NCBI GenBank assembly: GCA_963971225.1
Contig: OZ020267.1
Span: 29,272,298-29,336,297 of the forward strand
Length of the DNA: 64,000 bases
Reading direction: 5' to 3'
Source: Melieria omissa
Lineage: Eukaryota > Arthropoda > Insecta > Diptera > Ulidiidae
Shown here one piece after another: positions 11,659-22,722 of this stretch; within the stretch, counting starts at the first letter, position 1; the number at the start of each line of letters is the position of its first letter. The translations under genes were made by a program, and so were the position numbers. Under the pieces are notes generated by a model. That model had not been told where the DNA came from. It searched no databases and saw only the letters and a list, made by a program, of their open reading frames with translations.

Positions 11659-12566
11659 GTTTCAGACAGGGTGATCCTTTGTCCTGCGACCTCTTCAACT
11701 TCACCATGGAGAGTGTTCTGCGCAAGGCCGGTGTACATCGTAATGGCACGATCTTCAACAAAAGTGTCCAGCTCCTTGCTTACGCTGATGATATTGATGT
11801 CATCGGACGTAACAAGCGAGATGTCACCGCTGCCTTTGCGGCTATCGAAAGAGAATCTGCCAAAATGGGTCTGGTGGTAAATGAGGGCAAGACGAAGTAT
11901 ATGCTGTCTACACGCAGGGACTCGCAGCGGCTAGGGTCTCACGTCGAGGCCGACAGGTATGCTTTTGAAGTTGTCAAGGAATTCGTCTACCTTGGCACCG
12001 CCATCAACAGCAGCAATGATGTCAGTCTGGAGATAAAGCGAAGGATAACTCTTGCCAACAGGTGCTACTACGGTCTCGGTAGGCAATTGAGAAGTAGAGA
12101 CCTCTCTCGACCGACAAAACTTTCACTCTATAGGACGCTTATCTTGCCCGTGCTCCTCTATGGCGCTGAAGCATGGACAATGACACGAAACGACATAGCG
12201 GCCCTTGGAGTGTTCGAGAGGAAGGTGCTTCGCAAAATCTTCGGCCCTGTTCGGGTTGGTGACGACTATCGCATACGAACCAATAACGAGCTGTATGAGC
12301 TGTATAAGGACATGGACGTAGCGCAGCGAATTAACATCCAGCGGCTACGCTGGCTCGGTCATGTCTGCCGCATGGACGACGAAGCTCCGGCGAAAAAGGT
12401 ATTCGATGCGATGGTTGGAGGTCGACGGCGAAGAGGGAGGCCGTGTCTCCGGTGGAAGGACCAAGTGGAAGAGGCCCTGGTATCTCTTGGTGTGACCAAC
12501 TGGAGAAGGCGCGCGCGAAGCAGAGGCGCCTGGAGAGAAGTTTTGCGGCAGGCCGTAACCCGATAA
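11659..12566 (+). pseudogene. Partial reverse transcriptase of the RTE-type element
   Basis: The frame opens directly at GFRQGDPLSCDLFNF (RT motif B), continues through LLAYADDIDVIG (catalytic YADD), a thumb region with EFVYLGTAINS, then LYGAEAWTMT and LRWLGHVCRMD near the C terminus, and stops at 12,566. An in-frame ATG occurs at 11,679 but is not a natural start. The first half of the protein (endonuclease, fingers) is absent, so it is a dead copy. No internal stop interrupts the remaining 302 codons, so the insertion is not old. Confidence 0.8.
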
Positions 12567-12600
12567 CGGGTTGTTATGGCCAGTTAAGTAAGTAAGTAAG
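11659..12600 (+). mobile_element. 5'-truncated RTE-type non-LTR retrotransposon
   Basis: The insertion is bounded by GGCACCAACAAAG at both ends (11,646-11,658 and 12,600-12,612), a 12-14 bp target duplication. The empty site is visible in the sister family A element near 8,640. It ends with a TAAG tetranucleotide tail. Truncation at the 5' end falls inside the reverse transcriptase. Assignment to the RTE group is by protein style and tail type, not by tree. Confidence 0.8.
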
Positions 12601-13013
12601 GCACCAACAAAGTAATATATTTAAAAGTGAATTCAAAAATTACAAACATTTTACGGTTATCCTCGAAATAATTTCAAATAATTTGCAGCGCTATCAGGGA
12701 AAGTTTGCGTTCTAATTGAAGTCTACGAATTGGGCGCGTTTAATCAAACCCCTGTTTTTTTAAATGGTTAAATAAAATCAAAAAGTGAGAATTTTGTATT
12801 TTACCATAAATATTAGATAATTTTTCTGTAACTAAAAAATATTGATACAAAATTTAAACAAAAACATTTTTCAAAAGCAAACTAGCTCTAGAAATCTAAC
12901 AAAGAGGCGTGGCGACTTCAAATGTCGTACACTTCTTAGAAAAGTGTTTAATGATTTAAATACCAAAAAGTAATATCGAGACACAGAGTAAAATTGGAGG
13001 TCGAAAGGGTTAA

Positions 13014-16000
13014 TTTAATCTCGCAGACGACAACGAATTGACATCACTTAACTTCGCTTTAATCTAGATTTTTTTAATGGCGTTCTTCCTACTTTTTTAG
13101 TGTCTTTTGAATAACATTTTAAAAATGAATTAAACTTAAATCAATATTTCTGTTGACTTTGGTAGTTCTTTAAATTATTACACATTACTATTTGTTTTAA
13201 TTTTATTGTAAGCCCATAAAATGGATATAAAGGAATGCGTAACAGAGGAAGTGAGCTACGCCATCTTGAAGTTGTGCATTCCTGTCGCTGCCGTCTTCAA
13301 TGTGTTCGGTCCATTAACCTTAGATCCTATCAAAACACGATCTAATGGTGTTTTGAATTAAATTTATTTAGGGAGGAAGGGGCTTAAATATGTGTAAGGT
13401 TCATTTCAGGCTGAGTGCGCCTGATTTTGCTTTATTTAGAGTGATCCCGATGAAGTTTTAATCAAATAACTTTTGTAAGTTTTATAGCGAACGATTGAGC
13501 AGTCAATTTCCATATGTAACTAGAATTGGAATCAATGAATGAATCAATGACAGATTATTAATGAACTAACTTTATTAAGTTTTATGGAGAATGATTGAAC
13601 GAATGAATGAATGATATATAATTAGAATTCGAATCAATAGGTCATTAATGAATGAATCGTTCGAGGCGGAGCGGTAAAGAAGACGGTAGACTTCGGTTTA
13701 TGGGTGTTTATTGTATGGTGTACGAATTACAAGTGAGTACAAGAAACATTAAACGATACAAACGGCTGAAGCCGGGGAGCAGCAAATAGGGGAAACATTA
13801 GTAGAAGAGGAGAAGGAAAGATTGAGATTAGTGATGGGATCGACAGATCACTAAATACAGCATCCTACATCTGAACAATGAAGTTAATCAAATAACTTTA
13901 TTTAGTTTCAAAGAGAATAATCAGTTAACTCCGATGTGCAGTTAAAATTAGAATCTATAAATAGATCAATAATGAAGTGTTAATCATATAAATTCATTAA
14001 TTTTTGTGTGCTATTGAAATTAGTATCAATGAATGAATCAATCACAAAGTGGTTATCAAGTAACTGCATTTAGTTTTAAAGAGAATAAGCGAGCAGATAA
14101 CATTGATATGAAGTTAGACTCAGAGTAAATCAATCAATGATGGACACTATTTAAAAAAGCTCGTTTAGTTCAATAGATAATGATTAGAACCAATAAATAA
14201 ATCAATAGTTCATTGAATATTACACATTCATTAACTTGATGTCCTTAAACAATGATTCGAGGAATAAAGTGTTGCAACTTGAGTAACGCTTAGTGATCTT
14301 CCCGCCTCAACCAACCCAAAAGGAGATTCAAAATAACTGCTACAACAAGCACCGACTACACGCGTGCTATCTTCCTGGATTGGAACTTCTGCCAGTAGGC
14401 TCCACGGTGCCCACGCGAGCCTTGGCTACCAGGTCCGCCTTGCCTTCGGTGACCATCTTCCTACCAAAAATTGAGCACCTCATTTTATACCTCTTTTTGA
14501 ATAAACGATTCTCCATGGCACCGATTTTGGCGTCATATTTGAAGTCTAATGGGTTCAATCAGATCATATACGAATACCGTATTTGAAGGGCTCAATGGGC
14601 TCAATCACAGCAAGTAAGCAAGCACCGGGTTCTTTCAATGCACCACCACCTTTTCAGGTACTTGCATGCATATCAATGCAAGCAGGACCAGAAGCTCAGA
14701 CCTCAGAATGCTGAGTAGACTTGGCCACTCCGACCCGAGTACTCTGTTCGAGAAGCAAAAGTCAATACTTCTTTGGACTCAGAAAAATACTTCTACTCCC
14801 TCCCGCAGCCATTAAGAAGCTCCAAATGTTCAGCTCCCTTTACTTGAGCAACACACACACTCGAGCTCCAATATTGTGAGATGGTTTATAAAGTCCACAA
14901 CAATCTTCAAAGATTGAAACCAAGCAAAATACAGACGAATTTCACGACGGTGTTTTACATTCTTCTTTTTCGGTCTCGCCTGTCTTTTCATACTGCATCG
15001 CTTTCTTGCAATGAGATTTTTAGTACAAACTTTAGTATTTCAAAATCGGATTCCTCATAGCTGTTTTTTTGGCCTCCTCACAAATCTCAAAGGTAGATTT
15101 ATCAATCTATTTACCATCATATCGATCTATTCACTATTCTCTTGAGTTTTTTGTTCTTTTCGGCAGTTAGACTTTTCTGTACATTTCTATATACATTTTC
15201 GTATTTCTATACATTGTCAAATAAAAATTAACAACAACAACAACCCACACTTTTATAAATCAAACTGTTCATTATAAATTGTTCATATTTTAAGTTTATT
15301 GTATTCGAACATTGCATTGGAAAGCGCAGCGCGCAAGCGCAGCAAACATAAACACTAATTGCCGCTTCGGCGCTTTGCTTGTATTTTCAGCATTTGCTGC
15401 TATTTTTATCGCCGGCTTATGGTACATACCGACATAAACACAAACACACACATAGACACATATGTGTGTGTGTGCAGTTGTTATTTTTACCACAACCACT
15501 TTGCACCCTTTGATCTCCGGCTCGCATGCATCATTTCGATTTATGTCGGCAGCATCGAACGTTCTTCGCATTAATTGGTGGCGACTATAAAATTAGAATC
15601 CGATGCGAGTTTTGAATTTGCCCTCAACACATGTAAATGACACACATACAAACATGTGTGTGTGTATAGCATTTTGTGGATATTTAATGCGGCAATAAAA
15701 CCAGAAAAGTAGCCGCAGTGGCACTTGTTGCATGCATCACAGCAGCAGCAAATAAATTGGAATTTTTACAATTTCCCGAAAATTTATAGAGAATTTGACT
15801 ACCAATTAGCGACAGTGGCACGTTTTAGCGATATTCAAAAAAGTAGTTAAAATTCGGAAAACATTTTATATACAAACACAACAATTTATGAAAACTGCAC
15901 AAATCCTGCATGCTCGCAGTTTCAGTTCTGTCTGCCATTTCTCCTTGAGTCCATTAAAGTTAGTTGAACTGCAGCGATGCGCGCATCAAGTGCGCGTTGC

Positions 16001-17191
16001 ACGAAAAAAGCCAACACCAACACCAACAACAACAGCAACAAAATTAAATTTAATGCAAGCTCTTGGGCATTGCAACTGCGAGGGGGGGTTGACCGCCCTC
16101 CATCTAATGCACCGGCCTTGTGCAGCCAGCGCGGCGGCACTTTTGAAGCAGCAACGCCGCAGCGCTGGCAAATTAAAACGAGCCGTTTGATTTCTCTTCG
16201 CTCGCGCCGTTAGTCCAACGCATATTGAAACGTTTATCAATACGGCAGCAGTGCAAAGCGTGTAAGAATTGTAAGAAATGAATAAAATTGCAGCGCAAGA
16301 AATTGATTCGCATGCCGCGCGCCATAAACAAACTAGAGCGACAAATGCGCCATTAAAAATATTCGCATTATTCGCATTGCGGCAACAGCGAGCTCGAGCT
16401 TGAGCTCAGCAGCAACAACAGAATGCGACCTGCGCACCGCGGCTGACGTCTGCGCTGACAACAGATTTGTGACTGGGCATGAAATCGAATTATTTGATGT
16501 GCACCGCCTTCAACGCCACTATCACCAACCGCCGCCGTCGCCGTCGTCGAGCATGTCTGCGGGGCATGTGGCATGTGGCGTGCAGTCGACGAAATTGGAT
16601 CGTCGCATGGTCGCTCGGTGGTAGACTTTTAAATGGAACCAAATGGCGACCACATATCCCACACTCCGCGCTTCCATCGCTCACGCTGTTGCCTTTTTCA
16701 TTTGAATTTCTTGATGAAGCCGTTTCAGTTGATTTATTCGCAGGCGCATGTTTTTGTTTAGTTTTTAGACTGCGAAATTGTTTTTGCTGCTTTCCGCTCT
16801 GCCTGCCGCTCAACGGTGCATTTTTTATTGCATCGGAAATGCTAAATGCTAAATGCTGAATGGGACTCAGGACATTAGAAATCGACATGTGACTTTTTAT
16901 TGGCAGCCACTTGCAGCCATCAGATACTCTGAATGGCAAAGAAGCCACAAACTTTAACTTTGACATGTGTTGACGCATGAATGAATGACGCAAATGAATG
17001 ACCCCATCCTAGAAATGTATCGTGTAATGTTCATGTGAAAAGGTTCGGTTAGGTTGAGAAGGATGTGTGGAGTGCATTTCCGTCGTCAAGTCGTCTAATT
17101 GATGCATTATAGGTCTCCAGAAATCAGTTCTGCTTCTTAATGACACTTGGCAACTCCGTTAATTGGCATTCCGTCAGAATAGTAGGAAACC
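13014..17191. other. Non-coding stretch with a decayed tandem array
   Basis: Holds the roughly 100-bp repeat array (separate entry). Elsewhere there are CAA/CAG-rich and CA-rich low-complexity segments (15,230-15,670; 16,000-16,600). A higher-GC patch at 14,340-14,470 has a 63-codon minus-strand frame I do not recognise. A GGTTCGGTTAGGTT word near 17,042 may be another retrotransposon tail. No supported exon. Confidence 0.45.
13460..14215. repeat. Degenerate tandem array, unit about 100 bp, with an insertion
   Basis: Five to six diverged units begin near 13,460, 13,560, 13,886, 13,983, 14,054 and 14,145. Each has an AATCAAATAACTTT-like start, a TTTAGTTTTAAAGAGAATGA-like middle and an AGAATCAATGAATGAATCAA-like end. 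Between units 2 and 3 about 215 bp of unrelated higher-GC sequence (roughly 13,660-13,875) interrupts the array. Confidence 0.65.
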
Positions 17192-17481
17192 TTAACCCTT
17201 TCGCTACAGATTTTTACTGGGGTTTAGGCTTCTATGTGATTATATGTATTAGAAACATTCCATAAGAATTTTTTTTAATTTTTATACTCGGACTCTGTAA
17301 TTTACAGTGGTTTTATATGATATCAACAACATCGTTGTGGCTGTAATAATTATTTAAACATAAAAATTTGTAAGCATAACAAAAATTTGAATATTTCTTC
17401 ATTTACTTGAACCAATATTAATTATTTATTAATTTTTTTTTTTTAGTTTTCATTTTATTTTTACAACAATAAATTATTATA

Positions 17482-18530
17482 AGGGAGAGGTCTGGATTGT
17501 GAACCGGGTTTTGTTTTTTGGCTCTAACTTTTCTTAGAATAAAGATATCGAAAAATCGAAGATACTGTTGGAAAGGTAAATATAAAACGCAACTTTTTTA
17601 TGAAGACGGATTACTGTTTCGATTTCTTTCTAAAAAGGTGATTTTTCGCTTTTCCAAAAAAGTGGCTGAGTTGTGAACCATCTGGAAAATCCCTATTAAA
17701 GTCGGAAAATACGAAGAAAACAAACATAATTTTTAAGTAAGTTGAGAATTTATTTAATCAGGAGGCCTCAAGAGGTGAAAAAAGTTATAATATCGCTACT
17801 TAGGTCAAAAAATCGCAATAAATGAAAGTGCTCAATTTTTTGAATTTTCATCCTAATCGGTGTCGCAATGTTTGCATGTGAAATACTAACGCGTTCTCGC
17901 ATTGGTTCACTTTAACCCTTTCGGGACTACTGCGATAATACGTCCCAGCACGTTTTTAATGCCCCTCAAAACAATTATTCAAATCATACGACCCACGCAA
18001 AATATTTTTTCAATATCGACGTTCCCACATAAAGGATGATTTCGGAATTTGTGATCTTCCAATATAATTTTCTAACTCCGTCCCGAAAGGGTTAATCGAG
18101 TGAAATTACATAAAATTACTTTATTTTAATATATCCCTCCATATTTGACAGTATTAAAACAAATGTAGTACGAAAAACAGGTGGTTCATAACCCAGCCAC
18201 CTCAGTGGTTCACAGCCCAACCACGATGCTATTTTGGAAACTTTAAAAGAAACGACACTTCCAATCATAATTCGACATAAACAGATATTGCATCGTACAA
18301 TAGAATCAATAAACATGTATTACACTGACCTTTTTACAATAAGTTCAGTCACTTGGATAGCACTTTTCAAACACGATGTCTGTAGCTGCCACAAGCAATA
18401 CGTGTTTGTACTTCGGTATGACCACAAAAGCAGAGTCATATCATAAGACAAACTTGACAGTTGAAAGATTAACGATATATCAATTAGGGAAAGAAAAAAC
18501 GGTAATGGTTCACAAACCAGCCCTCTCCCT
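17482..18530. mobile_element. TA-flanked inverted-repeat element with repeated internal motif
   Basis: Terminal inverted repeats of 24 bp match at 22 positions (AGGGAGAGGTCTGGATTGTG at the left, its counterpart at the right). TA dinucleotides flank it at 17,480-17,481 and 18,531-18,532. A motif of about 18 bp ending TTGTGAACC recurs five times, in both orientations, at 17,488, 17,662, 18,183, 18,207 and 18,507. These resemble subterminal transposase-binding repeats. No long reading frame is present. Removing the nested family C element leaves about 870 bp. Confidence 0.75.
17916..18091. mobile_element. TTAA-flanked miniature element, family C (innermost)
   Basis: A compact 176-bp element with perfect 12-bp inverted repeats CCCTTTCGGGAC and TTAA at 17,912-17,915 and 18,092-18,095. 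A subterminal inverted pair GGGAC/GTCCC encloses TACTGCGATAATAC. A related, longer copy lies at 31,977-32,854. Confidence 0.85.
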
Positions 18531-19049
18531 TACAAATATTACAATAGCAGCACTAGCGACTTTGGCAAAAAAAATTAAAAAAAAAAACAAAAGTATCTAA
18601 ATTGAAAGAAAACGTCAAATAAAAAACGTATCTAATTTTTTCTGCTTCTTCTTTCTTTACTATGTCAAGATATACCATTAAATAAACTATTCTTTAAACT
18701 TGAATATTCAGTTTATTAATTTCGTATTATTTCTACAACTTCAAACTATTCTAAGGACCAACAAAAAAATGTATTCTTGCAACCATAGAGGATGCAGACG
18801 TCCACAAACATCATGGATCCATATGGATACCATATAGCGAAAGGGTTAAGCCCGGATTGTGTTGTCGGTGTTCTTGGTGAGCTGGAAAGTGAACAGTGGC
18901 ATAAAAAATGTCTTGTCATTTCCATTATCACAGCTCCTGCAGACATCACAGGGTGAATAATGAAATTTTACGAACATGTACCTAAAATGACAGTATCCCG
19001 TAATGGAACCAACTAGTTGTTTGACTTAAAAAGATATTATACACCCAGT

Positions 19050-19203
19050 CAGTGGCGGATCCAGAGGGGTTTTGGGGGTTGAACCCCCCCCCGAAATATT
19101 TGGATTGACTAAAAAACTACATACAAATTAAAAGGCATTTTATAAATATTTAAGAATTACTTTTTAAAAACCCCCCCGAAATATTTTTCTGGATCCGCGC
19201 CTG
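19050..19203. mobile_element. hAT-type miniature element (GGCGGATCCAG family)
   Basis: It begins CAGTGGCGGATCCAG and ends CTGGATCCGCGCCTG. A perfect 8-bp duplication CACCCAGT flanks it (19,042-19,049 and 19,204-19,211), the length typical of hAT transposons. The interior is a G-run, AAAGGCATTTTATAAATATT and a C-run. Three related copies lie at 20,277, 39,741 and 41,054. Confidence 0.85.
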
Positions 19204-19435
19204 CACCCAGTGGTACACGCAAAAGAGATTTGGGGGAACCAAACCCCTTCCAAACATTTGTATTTCTAAAACATTTTGAGTGGAAAATATAGTTTCAACC
19301 CAAAAGTTGTGTACGGAACCCTCCACCCTTACCGAAAATAGAATCATGTGTACGCCAATCTATACGCAATATTTTTATCTACTATTGGGGGTACAAATAA
19401 ATGCTGAGGTTTTTTAAAACTTTATTCTCATATCA

Positions 19436-20006
19436 GTGGCGCGCACAGGATTTCATTTCCCATTGTTTTGCGTACAATTTTTGAGCCGAATACCATTCGA
19501 AACCATATTTTGTACCAGCATTCAAATACTTTGTGTTTGGGGAGACGTTGAACCCCCAAAACCCCCCTGTGTGTGCCAATGGCTCAGATATTAGTACAAT
19601 TTAATGTATTTAAATCATGAGTATGGTCTTCCACGTTGTCTCGTCATTTGAGATGATCTAAGAATCTTACCAATTTTTTATTTTTTCATGGTAGCCAGCA
19701 TTTTCATTGTATGGTGAATATGGCGGGTTGGGTAGGACATCCCATTGAAAACTCTCCAAAGTTTCCTTGAGGACTTTTGCAACATGTGGCCGAGCGTTTT
19801 CATGCAGAAAGATCAACGTTTCCTGCAAATTGTGTTTTATTGCCACAAAGGTTGACATGGTTAAAGCACAAAGAAAGTATGTAAGAGGCATTCAAACCCC
19901 CAAATACAAAAATTCCTGGTGCAAAATATGGTTTCAATTGGAATTGAGCTCAAAAATTATACGCAAACCCCCTCTCCCCCAAAAATGAAATCCTGCGTGC
20001 GCTACT
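19436..20006. mobile_element. Composite of hAT-like ends with an embedded mariner fragment
   Basis: The left end CAGTGGCGCGCACAGGATTT and the right end AAATCCTGCGTGCGCTACT are inverted. A second possible right end (GTGTGTGCCAATG at 19,571-19,583) lies inside. The centre contains a mariner transposase remnant. I cannot fix target duplications, so the exact boundaries and nesting order are uncertain. Confidence 0.4.
19690..19830 (-). pseudogene. Mariner transposase fragment
   Basis: The minus strand reads FLHENARPHVAKVLKETLES, then WDVLPNPPYSPY. This is the region around the second and third catalytic residues of DD34D mariner transposases, normally LHDNARPH and HPPYSPDLAP. Here the aspartate of the HDN motif is Glu and the PD of SPD is lost, so the fragment is inactive. 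Only about 45 codons are recognisable. Confidence 0.65.
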
Positions 20007-20276
20007 ATAAGTAAGAAACACTTCTGAAAATTGACGCATACCAATTTTTAAATGGGAAATTATGTTGCTTCAACATGAATAAAGTTTCAAGATGATCGGA
20101 CGATATTTAATGTTAGTTAGGTCTTCTTTGTAAATCCCTCCAAACTTATTTGAGCTTCCAATAGATAATTTTTATAAATTATACCTTTTTTGTTGATTAA
20201 ACTTTTTATTTTTGTCATTAAAACTCAGATGCCACTTAAAAAGGTTTTTGAATTAATTCAGTTCCAGCATTTGGAC

Positions 20277-20423
20277 CAGGGGCGGATTCAGAAAAATATT
20301 TCGGGGGGTTTCAAAAACTAATTCTTTACTATTTATAAAATGCCTTTTAATTTGTTTGTAGTTTTAAAGTCGATCCTATTTCAGGGGGGTTTCAACCCCC
20401 AAACCCACCTGAATCCGCCACTG
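20277..20423. mobile_element. hAT-type miniature element (GGCGGATTCAG copy, inverted)
   Basis: It begins CAGGGGCGGATTCAG and ends CTGAATCCGCCACTG. The 8-bp flanks are ATTTGGAC and ATTTAGAC (seven of eight). It is the same family as 19,050-19,203 but in the opposite orientation: the G-run and TCAACCCCC parts are reversed. Confidence 0.8.
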
Positions 20424-22722
20424 ATTTAGACAAAATAGACTGCATTGTACAGTTTGCAAAAAGATGAAAATGCATTCAAAACTGCACAGAACAGTTCGAA
20501 TGTTTTATTTTAAACCTATTAAAATCTACATTCAACGAAAAAGATGAAAGTGCATTGAAAACTGCAAGAACCAGCACCGTCCCTAACCACACTTAAAAAA
20601 TTCATTTAATTTGATTGTTTATGAAACTATTTAAATTCATAATTACTTCCATCATTGAAGTTTGTTATTGCACGTAAGCCCATTAAAAAGCACACACACA
20701 CACACATACATTTTATATTCAATTAAAAAGTCATAATTTGTATAAAAAATGTTTATTCACCAACACCAAACTTGCCAATGCAACAACATTTATTTTTTGC
20801 TCCTAGAAAATTCACAACTTTCCAATCCAAAATGCCAAAGCCCAACAACACTTTTTAACAAATATACAAAAGCGATTTGTTAATTTCAGCTTCTGCCGTT
20901 TGCCGAACGCTGATTGGCTGTGCGGCCGCATTTGTCAATCAATTAAGCGAAACGAACAAAAGACCGCCTGCCGGGGCCGGTGGCGGCGCTCATTGGTTGG
21001 AGCGTGAAATGTATGCGACAGCGGCAACAACAACAACTAGCACAGCCACTAAGTGAAATGTAAGCTGAAACGCTACAGCAGCAACAACACAGCAACAAAA
21101 ACAACAACAACGACAACAACAAAATGCCAATAGAATCATAACAAGTTGAGTAAATGTTGCGCGCGACATTCGTTAAATGAAATCAATTAGCGCTGCGCCA
21201 AAGTGAAGTCAAGTTGATCGCTGCGGATGCTGTTGTTTTGTTGTTGTTATTGTTGTTGTCGTTGTGCGCGGTGTTATTGCTGTAGTGACAATGCTAGCCG
21301 GCTGCGATCGCTACGCCACAATGCAAATATCAAAGTGAAAATGTGCCGCAGCCAAAGTGTTAACTTGGCTGCCGCTGACAATTTTCCCATGGCTCGCTCT
21401 GAGCTCGATCGAGCAGCAACGCTCTCATGACCCCAAAATGTGCAACTCGCGCCACGCACAGCAACAAGTTCGAAATTCCAACGGGAAATTTTAATTCGTT
21501 CGACAATTTCGGCCATCGGCAGTGCATTGCGCCGGCCCACCACCTCACCAGCGGCAGTTCGTCAGTCGTCAAGGTATCTGCCGCGCACCGCGGCCTCATT
21601 GCTATCAATCACAAGATATAGAAATTGATTTCTTATCTCCCCCTCCTTTTGAGTCTGCATACGCTTTTCGGTATTTCGCTGCGTCTTTTTGTGTTTCATT
21701 ATGTTGTCTTGTTTACAATAGAATGTAGAAAATTCAAGTCAATTCAGGTTCTTTTAGCAGCACAACCGAGCGCAGCCGTGCGATAAGGACGTTTATACCC
21801 CATTGACACACGCGGGCGCACCAATTGCCGTTGGGGTGGCACGCACACACACACACACACACGTACACCGATCGGTGCGCGAGGCTAGCTTTAAGCTGTA
21901 GATAAACACGTTACAATAAAACTTGAGGAAATGTGGGCAAGCGAGCACAACATAAGTGGAATATGATTTTGAAAAGGAAACGAACGTCGCGTAAATATTT
22001 GTTATTTATTCTCACACGTGCATATTTACTTAGCTGTAGCGGTCGATTTGCTTGCTAGATTTGCAGGTTTCGCCCTCTCGCCCCTCCCTCCTTCCCCCAC
22101 CATCCTTGTTCAGCAATTGTGTGGCAATGGCGCTGGTCGGCCGGCCGGTTGGGCGCACAATTTTGGCGACCCCATTTATATGGAAATGTTTTTATACAAC
22201 TGCATTGTTGGTTTGTTGTTGCTGATGTTGCTGTTAGTGTTATTGTTGTTGAATTACGTAGAGGATGGGCATTCAAAAGTAAATTGCGCACATTGTAAGG
22301 TGGACCTTGGAAAGTAAAAAATGTGCTGTGCAAACACAAAAATTTAAATATCATAAAAAAATAAAAATACAGAATATAAAACATTCAAACTAACCTAAAA
22401 TGAGATATTGAAATACGATTTATGTAGACAAAATTAAGATGCGCGATATAAATGTAAAGTAAAGTATTAAGTAAAAGATGCCAATAAGAAATAAAACAGT
22501 TAAGCTATACACGGACACAACTAAAAGAATAATATTCCCTTTCAAAAACATCTTCATAAATATAACTTGAAAACCTAAACAGAATACGTCCAAGAAATTC
22601 AAACTGTGCCAAACGGCTACTTTAAAACTGTATCGTAACAATGCATTCAAAACTGTGCATAAAGCATTGTTTCATACTGCAGCGTTGCCAACCAGTGTCA
22701 AGAAATATGGAAACAGAAGAAC

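Larger units (their letters stand above)
11554..13009. mobile_element. TTAA-flanked miniature element, family A (split by an RTE insertion)
   Basis: It starts CCCTTTCGA and ends TCGAAAGGG, flanked by TTAA at 11,550-11,553 and 13,010-13,013. The left 105 bp (GCCTGAGAGCAACTTCACC onward) and the right 400 bp align with the copy at 8547-9320. It is interrupted at GGCACCAACAAAG by a retrotransposon. Without that insertion it would be about 500 bp. It is non-autonomous. Confidence 0.85.
17196..18845. mobile_element. TTAA-flanked miniature element, family B (outer of a three-level nest)
   Basis: It begins CCCTTTCGCTACAG and ends TAGCGAAAGGG, flanked by TTAA at 17,192-17,195 and 18,846-18,849. The outer 285 bp at the left and 310 bp at the right align with the uninterrupted copy at 53,373-53,887. 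The middle is occupied by a TA-flanked element, which itself holds a family C element. No transposase is encoded. Confidence 0.85.
18850..22722. other. Spacer with hAT-type miniature elements and simple repeats
   Basis: Holds the elements at 19,050, 19,436 and 20,277 (separate entries). From 20,690 on there are CA runs (20,690-20,706; 21,842-21,862) and CAA/CAG-rich DNA (21,020-21,260) with no supported exon. The 21.2-21.7 kb part has several overlapping short frames that look like shadows of low-complexity sequence. Confidence 0.4.

Noticed and set aside
16490..16993. Overlapping frames on both strands at 15.9-17.0 kb
   Set aside because: Several frames overlap on both strands in CAG/CGC-rich low-complexity DNA. 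None has a recognisable motif or a splice pattern.
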